Source of the DNA: Conidiobolus incongruus B7586
Taxonomy: Eukaryota; Entomophthoromycota; Entomophthoromycetes; Entomophthorales; Conidiobolaceae
NCBI GenBank assembly: GCA_000697335.1
Contig: JNEM01007392.1
Location: 1-13,080 of the forward strand
Length of the DNA stretch: 13,080 bases
Direction: 5' to 3'
Shown: piece by piece, positions 7,521 to 13,080 of the stretch
Layout of the letters: every line of letters begins with the position of its first letter
Numbering within the stretch: the stretch's first letter is position 1
Position numbers and translations under genes: made by a program
The notes under the pieces: model-generated
Database searches by the model: none
Told to the model about the DNA's origin: nothing
Seen by the model: the letters and a program-made list of their open reading frames with translations, nothing else

Positions 7521-8428
7521 TCATTGTTCATATATATCAATAACAGATAATATCCACTTTCTAAAATAACTAACTCTCGCAAAAACCTAAATTCCAATAT
7601 TAATTAAATTTGAATTCTGAGATAATTAAACAATTTACTCCTGGTGAGTTAGGAGCTGCACATTCGCCGCCATTGGTTACAATTCCTATTAACACAGGTC
7701 TGTCATAGATATATGTGAATAATGGACCGCCACTATCTCCCCCACATGCGTCTTTGCCTCCTTGTACATATCCAGCACAAATTTGAATTTCTGGTTTAAC
7801 GGTATATGTATTTAAATGATTTTCATAATCTTCAATACATTGAATATCACTATAAATTGGAAGAGATACTTCTTGCAAGATAGGATTATTTGAACCAAAT
7901 TGGGTGGTTTTACCCCACCCTAACGCTGTTGTTCTCATTCCTACTTTGTGTTCCAATTGATCATCTAGTTGAACATTGGTGCGAGCATTACTCGTGTTAT
8001 TCAAAATAAACATAGCCACTATTTAAACCTTCTTAAATATTATAATTATCTAAGCTACAGCAAAACTTACCATCATTATAATAAGTACCATCTTCATAAC
8101 CTGGATGAATAACTCTGTTAATGACTGAGAATACTTTAGCGTCTTCGTCTTTCGGATCCTTGTCCAAATCATGACGATGAAGATGCACTTGAAAAGTCTT
8201 CAAAGGAGCATCAATACCCCCTACGCAATGAGCAGCGGTCAATACAATTTTTTCTGATATTAGAATACCACCACACCAATGTTTTTTATATCTCATTATG
8301 GCAACAATCCAGGGATATTTGAATGGAGGCTCAACTGAACAACTTTTAATGATTTTACTTTCACTTACAAAGTCTACATTTAATTGGGAAAGATTTTTCA
8401 AGAAGCCTATATAATATAATAACTTCAT
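7521..8428 (-). CDS. Trypsin-like S1 serine protease, probably secreted (3 exons)
   Basis: Exons 8428-8071, 8018-7639 and 7586-7521 join to 268 codons (267 residues plus TGA). The catalytic triad is complete: His67 in LTAAHC, Asp119 in YNDVAMF and Ser215 in GDSGGP. Asp209, six residues before the serine, marks a trypsin-type pocket that cuts after Lys/Arg. GWGKT, ICAGY and SPGVFARVSYFRKWI are also family hallmarks. Cysteines 52/68, 180/200 and 211/239 match the usual disulfide pairs. The N-terminus is odd. MKLLYYIGFL starts like a signal peptide, but Lys-Asn cuts the hydrophobic core short. Where the activated enzyme should begin IVGG the sequence reads K-IIKSCSVEPPFKYPW, so the two glycines are missing. 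An unseen first exon with the true signal and IVGG is possible, as an acceptor-like AAAAG sits at 8347-8343, but no IVGG coding sequence was found in the next several hundred bases. Active-site identity is certain; activity as a zymogen is not. Confidence 0.9.
7587..7638 (-). other. Protease intron 2 (52 nt, GT-AG)
   Basis: Read on the minus strand it runs from GTAAAT to GAATTTAG between codons (phase 0). Removing it joins NSPG to VFARVSYF, the classic trypsin C-terminal region. Without splicing the protein would lose its last helix. Confidence 0.93.
8019..8070 (-). other. Protease intron 1 (52 nt, GT-AG)
   Basis: Consensus donor GTAAGT and acceptor AAATAG on the minus strand, splitting a valine codon after one base. 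Splicing yields YNDVAMF around the catalytic aspartate. Confidence 0.95.
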
Positions 8429-9105
8429 TGATTCACTAAGTTACTGGTTATAATAGTATATTTCTTTAAGATTATCAGTGATATGTATCTAATTAGATAA
8501 TGTTATTTTTGATTAATTTTATTAAAAACTGAAAAATAATATTCATTGTTTAATATAAATTTCAGGCATATACCTCATTGATTGAATACAAAATATTTTT
8601 TTTAAAATGATACAATAATTTATTAGAAAGTGAATATTGGAACAACAGTGATATTTATTCTATTAAGGATAGTATATTGAGATTTTGAAACTATTTTAGA
8701 AAATTTCCACGGTTTTAAGATTTATGAAACAATATAATTAAATTTAATTTGATTGATTGCCAATTGGAAGGTTGAATAATGTTTACAAATTATATAGGAA
8801 AATTTTTCACGAGTTTATATGGGAATCAATTAATCAAGTATTAATCATAAATATTATTTTTGATATGAATATTGAAGTTATCAATTAATATTCTTGTTTT
8901 CATTTAATAATATTAGATATAAAATCCAGATTAATATTTATTTTAAATCTTTCAAATACTATATACCTGATAAACGTTAAGTTTGATATCGGGTCGTTTT
9001 GATGGTTAATTTCCTTTTTAAATACGAGATAATTTTTATGTCTGATGAGCATTACAATTGCTTTGAAAATTTGTTATGTCTTGATTGAACTTAAATCGAT
9101 AAACA

Positions 9106-9142
9106 CTGTAATAAATAATCACACAATAATATATTATTACAG
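9106..9142. repeat. Inverted repeat, 9-bp arms
   Basis: CTGTAATAA and TTATTACAG form perfect arms around a 19-base A/T-rich loop. It could be a weak hairpin or a dyad site. The arms are A/T-rich, so chance is not excluded. Confidence 0.4.
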
Positions 9143-9236
9143 TTACATGTAATTTACTAATTCTTTATTTATGTATAATGTAATTAAAAATATAATTTCA
9201 GATATTATTTTTCATTTTGAAGACTTGATTGGTATT

Positions 9237-9255
9237 TTGATGAAATTTTCATCAA
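9237..9255. repeat. Near-perfect palindrome, 9-bp arms with a 1-base centre
   Basis: TTGATGAAA and TTTCATCAA flank a single T. The compact dyad has the shape of a binding site for a dimeric regulator, but it lies about 0.8 kb upstream of the protease start and no function can be assigned. Confidence 0.4.
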
Positions 9256-10575
9256 TGTAATATACAACCTCTCATATCATCCATGAATATCGCATAATCG
9301 TTGAAATTTTATTATATAAATACTCTGTATTATTTTATTTTTGATATACATATTATGTACTGTAAAATGTTAGGTGTGATACACTTTTTTAAAAGATATA
9401 AATTTTTTAGTTAGTATTGGTGATTAATATTAAAATTGATAAATGACATAATATAATTTAGGCTATATAATAATTAAATATATTAAATTACTAAAATCAA
9501 AAATGGATATTTTTACTTGGTATTAATAACTTATATGTTCAAAAATTATGATCAGAGCATGCATTGAATCATTAAATTGACTTTACATTTCAATTCAAAT
9601 TTTTCATTAAAGGAAATAAAATTGAGAAATAATAGAATATTTAGATATTCGTTTTATTTCAGGAGAATCAATTCATATTCTATATATTATTTGAAAACAC
9701 TATTATAAATTTATATTTTTAATGCTAATTAAATCAATTGATAGTCGATATTTCCAAATTAACAGTCACACATTTTGTTAGGGATTTGATTGAGATCAGA
9801 TTTATTGCAAAAATCTTCTCATTGGGACTATTCAAATCATGTAAACTAAGGTGAAAATATTGCATTTACTATAATTCAATCTTAGTGAAGATGTAATAAA
9901 AGTTTTTATCTCAAATGTTAATGCAACTAGAATTGAAGCTTTTAAATTCACTTTATTTGAATAGTTTAATTGAAGTTTATCTGATTTGTTGTGGAGATAT
10001 ACAAATCTTTTGTTTCTGAAAAGAAATTCCATTTGAAAACTTCAAATAAGAGTCATTTAAGCATGCATTAAATTAACTATTAGATCAAGGATTCATATTC
10101 CAAAAATGGATAATCTATTGCTTATATCTCTTAGATCATTTGAGGTTACTAAAAAAATTTTAATATTAAACTTGATTATCTAAATAACAAAATCTTAATA
10201 CTGAAAATTTTGGATTATAATCTAACAAATTTATAAGCAAAATCAAAATTTTGCACTCTCCGAATTTGTGAATGTTAACATCTATGAGAAAAAGTATTAA
10301 AATAATATTTTGTAATATCGACTTACATTGGATAGAATGGAAAGATTAATACGACCAGTTAAGCACGAGATTTTATAATGAATAGACTAACAGATAATAT
10401 ATCGTTAACTAATTTTTGATACCTGGAATATTAGTAATATTGTAAACAATACACAATTCATATGATCAAAAAATATTGCTGTAATGTATACTAAATAAAA
10501 TCATTATTTATTGAAGTGTAAAGCTCAATGCAAATGGTAATGAATACAATTAATAATTGGCAATGAAAATAAATG

Positions 10576-11634
10576 TTAAATATCAGTTCTTCTAGATTTT
10601 CTTTGGAGTGATCCATCTTCATGATTAAAACTATTATAAGATTCTTCGGTGTTTAAATAAAAGGTAGGCTCATCAAGTTCAAAGAAATCACATTCTTTTA
10701 AGTAACTGACAAAGTTGGAATAGCGTTTAAAAGCATATCTCACTTGAACAAAGTCCCATACATCTTTTAACAAATATCTCCCGTCATTTTTATCCAAATA
10801 CTTTAAACAATTTAATAGCATCTGGTGGGCCTCTTCAATCGAGTGTTCAGTTGCATAATAAGGAAAGTCAATGCAAGTTTGTTGACTGTAGCTACCAATG
10901 CAAGGAGTTGGATATTCACCAATAAAATTCTGATTCAAATGAAATACTGCAATTTGAGTGCAATAGCCTAAATTCAAAATTTGGCTGTCTTGATTACTAC
11001 CTACACCATCTAATTGATAAGTATAACCATAAGTTTGAGCGATGTCTTCACACCATTGCTGAAACTCTACTCTAGTCCATTCAAACTTATGATCAGCATC
11101 CCGATATTTCTGGCCAGAATAGCCATAATTTAATTCTGGAAAGAGAACATTGAATTCAGCATTTGGAGTGGAAACGATCACATGGTTCGGACGATAACCT
11201 CCAAAGATGACCTTAGGGGCTTCTTGCAATTCATTTGGCTGCAAATGTTCAACAACTTCAGAAAATATAATGGTATCCACTTTAGGTAAAGACGGATCAT
11301 AGAGAGAAACATTGCCCAAATAAAGCTGGACATTCAAAGGCCTTTCCCTGAGTTGATGTTCATCCATTGAATTTGGCTTGCATCGATTGAAGCATTCTGC
11401 CAAGTGCTCTAAACTTGAATCAATACCAATTAATTGGGTACACTCCACCTCATCATTACAAGGAATTAAAAAATTCATTATATTTCCTTGACCGCATCCC
11501 AGATCCATAATCAACTTACTATTAAATTCTTGTAAATATTTATAAATTTTGGCTCTTCTCTGTCTCCATAAAGGCGGTTGGAAGTAACCTACTTTTTCCT
11601 CGTTTTGAAAAGTGTTCGGAATAATAGGACCCAT
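10576..11634 (-). CDS. HEN1: HEN1-type small-RNA 2'-O-methyltransferase
   Basis: HEN1 enzymes use S-adenosylmethionine to methylate the 2'-OH of the 3'-terminal nucleotide of small RNAs, guarding them from tailing and decay. This is a single open frame of 352 residues. The SAM-binding motif is LIMDLGCGQGN (41-51), with the acidic end of strand 2 in LIGIDSS (68-74). The metal-binding signature of the family is complete: Glu126 and Glu129-His130 in SEVVEHL, and His182 in RDADHKFEW. VIVSTPNAEFNVLF and WTRVEFQQWCE follow as in animal and plant HEN1. It lacks the large N-terminal RNA-binding domains of plant HEN1 and matches the compact animal/ciliate form (human HENMT1 is about 390 residues). The 170-residue C-terminal part is less familiar. 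It is the only intron-free gene here. The start is the first Met, directly before the GYFQPPLWRQRR segment shared by the family. It implies a small-RNA pathway with Argonaute proteins in this organism. Confidence 0.93.
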   Translation of the reverse strand: MGPIIPNTFQNEEKVGYFQPPLWRQRRAKIYKYLQEFNSKLIMDLGCGQGNIMNFLIPCNDEVECTQLIGIDSSLEHLAECFNRCKPNSMDEHQLRERPLNVQLYLGNVSLYDPSLPKVDTIIFSEVVEHLQPNELQEAPKVIFGGYRPNHVIVSTPNAEFNVLFPELNYGYSGQKYRDADHKFEWTRVEFQQWCEDIAQTYGYTYQLDGVGSNQDSQILNLGYCTQIAVFHLNQNFIGEYPTPCIGSYSQQTCIDFPYYATEHSIEEAHQMLLNCLKYLDKNDGRYLLKDVWDFVQVRYAFKRYSNFVSYLKECDFFELDEPTFYLNTEESYNSFNHEDGSLQRKSRRTDI

Positions 11635-12190
11635 GAAAGTATTAATGGATTTTAATATGAATTAAAATAATAATTTATTAGACTTTCACGGTATTATTTA
11701 TTATTTACAAATAATCAAACTATTATTTTTATAATACATTCAATATTTATTTTATTTATGGGAAGTGATAAAGTTTGATGAAATAATTTAGCACTTAATA
11801 TTAATACAATTTTCCTCTTAGTGGTTTATTTTTAAAATTATAGAACTCATAAAATTAATAGATATATCATCAATTCTCCAAGTTCATGAGAAATCAAAAT
11901 AATCATGTATCAAATACTTGGATTAGTATATTATATAAATCAATATACAAAGTTATTATTTAGTCTCACTTTTTAGGTATTGAATTTTGAATGTGATGAA
12001 AATTATGACATCAAATTATAATTCAATTTTTAATAAATTTAATTGACTATTACAAATGAATTATTTGGTTTATTTAATAACATATATTTTATTTAATTAG
12101 TATCATAAATGAAATTATGTATAATTGTATATTGATATAATAATATAAATTATTTGTGTATTATTATATTTACAGTATTAATCTTTGATT
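11635..12190. other. HEN1 upstream region
   Basis: Presumed promoter and leader of HEN1 on the minus strand. No open frame or conserved element is recognised. G+C is low but typical of the other spacers in the window. Confidence 0.45.
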
Positions 12191-13080
12191 AATATTATTA
12201 CTACACTAACCTACAAAAGTAAGTTATAAAATTAAAAACACTTATATTTTTACTAATAACTTAATTAATATTTAATAAAATAAACTTAAATTAAATAATT
12301 AAAGTCTATTATATTTATTAATAATATATACTATTAAATGATGATATTTAATTATTAATTGGTTAAAATATAAATCTTTAAATTTTACTTAAAGTGAGTT
12401 ATAAATTTATAAGTTTTTAGTGATAAAAAAAATTAAAACTTGATATATTTATCTTTAACTTTTTTAACTTCTTTAAGTTTATAAGGTATAGAATCAATTA
12501 ACTTTTTATATTAAGAAAAGTTAATATTATTTTATATTTCTTAAACATATTTTTAAAGTTGATTTAAATTTTTTATTAGGGAAAAAACTTTAATAGCTTT
12601 TTTTAATTAATTTTAAAGATGTTTAATTAAGTTAAAATTAAAAAATTAAAAAAATTACTTTATAATTATTATTTTGTTATTTTTAAGATATTTAATAATA
12701 AAAGTTATAATATAATAAAAGGTATTGTCTTATTAAAAAATAATATTAGATCTATTTAACTTAAATTATTTAATAGTTTTTTAATTTATTATTTAGAATA
12801 TTTTAATATATTTTAATATTAATTCCCTTATTAATTTTATAAAGATATATTATATTTAAAGATAATATATATTTTTAAATAATAATTAACCTACTATTAT
12901 ACTTTTAAGTAAAATTAATATAATAATTATAAAGTAATTTTATATTTTTTTTAAAATATTTAACTTTTTTATTAAATTTATTAAAATATATTTTTGTTTT
13001 ATTAAATTAAATAACTTTACTCTAATTAATTTCAATTTAATATTAATAATAATATTTAAATTTTTATTTAAGTTTATAGT
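12191..13080. other. Extremely A/T-rich tract
   Basis: Composition drops further here. By direct count, 12781-13080 contains 20 G or C in 300 bases, well below other spacers. The tract consists of short TTAATTAA-, TTTAAA- and TATATT-like words with no long perfect tandem repeat and no coding frame. It could be a heavily A/T-drifted or point-mutated repeat, a scaffold-attachment-like or replication-origin-like tract, or simply neutral drift. Confidence 0.5.

Larger units (their letters stand above)
8429..10575. other. 2.1-kb spacer between the protease and HEN1 genes
   Basis: It holds the presumed protease promoter on the right side of its start and the HEN1 3' flank. No gene is supported. 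The open frame at 9832-10032 (minus) has A/T-driven composition, though 9780-10330 is slightly less A/T-rich than its surroundings. Two small inverted repeats lie at 9106-9142 and 9237-9255. GCATGCATT followed by an A/T-rich tail occurs at 9557 and again at 10061. On the minus strand AATAAA at 10512-10507, about 64 bases past the HEN1 stop, is a possible poly(A) signal. Confidence 0.5.

Noticed and set aside
9832-10032. 66-codon minus-strand frame as a gene
   Set aside because: No motif, no splice partner and no exon-like rise in G+C beyond a slight regional increase.
9557-10070. GCATGCATT words at 9557 and 10061 as terminal repeats of a small transposon
   Set aside because: They are direct rather than inverted, similarity fades within about 20 bases, and no target-site duplication is visible.

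Overview
The window looks like nuclear DNA of a very AT-rich eukaryote, most likely a fungus. Exons sit near 35-40% G+C by hand count. The DNA between genes mostly falls to 10-20%, and the last 300 bases hold only about 20 G or C. The fungal call rests on three things: the RNA polymerase subunit reads more like yeast Rpb8 than the animal protein (for example VSEID, DYIMHG and YFSFGGLLM), all introns are tiny, and the candidate branch points are of the TACTAAT / TAACTAAT type. Keeping HEN1, GEMIN8 and a secreted-type trypsin together suggests an early-diverging lineage rather than a yeast. That last step is inference, and no species is claimed. The standard genetic code fits every gene.

Four genes can be reconstructed end to end. 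From left to right they are: RPB8/RPABC3, the shared subunit of RNA polymerases I, II and III (+ strand, three exons, 494-1265); a GEMIN8 homologue of the SMN complex (+ strand, two exons, 5417-6053); a trypsin-like S1 serine protease (- strand, three exons, 7521-8428); and a HEN1-type small-RNA 2'-O-methyltransferase (- strand, one exon, 10576-11634). All five introns are 52 or 53 nt long, a length so uniform that it was used to choose between rival splice sites in GEMIN8. RPB8 carries unusual N- and C-terminal extensions. The protease keeps its catalytic triad and trypsin-type pocket but lacks the usual IVGG at the position of the activated N-terminus.

The rest is long AT-rich DNA between genes. 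Between RPB8 and GEMIN8 lie several islands of more coding-like composition: 2113-2629 (probably a decayed membrane-protein gene, weakly like Atg22-type transporters), 4167-4226, and 4687-4780 (an isolated exon-like piece with a good splice acceptor). These look like gene relics. The remaining spacers hold microsatellites, a degenerate TTATATTTA array, and small inverted repeats. No rRNA, tRNA, CRISPR array or intact mobile element was recognised.

The four genes do not form a functional unit. Two act in RNA biology (snRNP assembly and small-RNA end protection) and one in general transcription; the protease is probably secreted. No new multi-gene system is evident. The most notable points are the GEMIN8 and HEN1 homologues in such an AT-rich genome, the near-constant intron length, the odd protease N-terminus, and the isolated exon relics.
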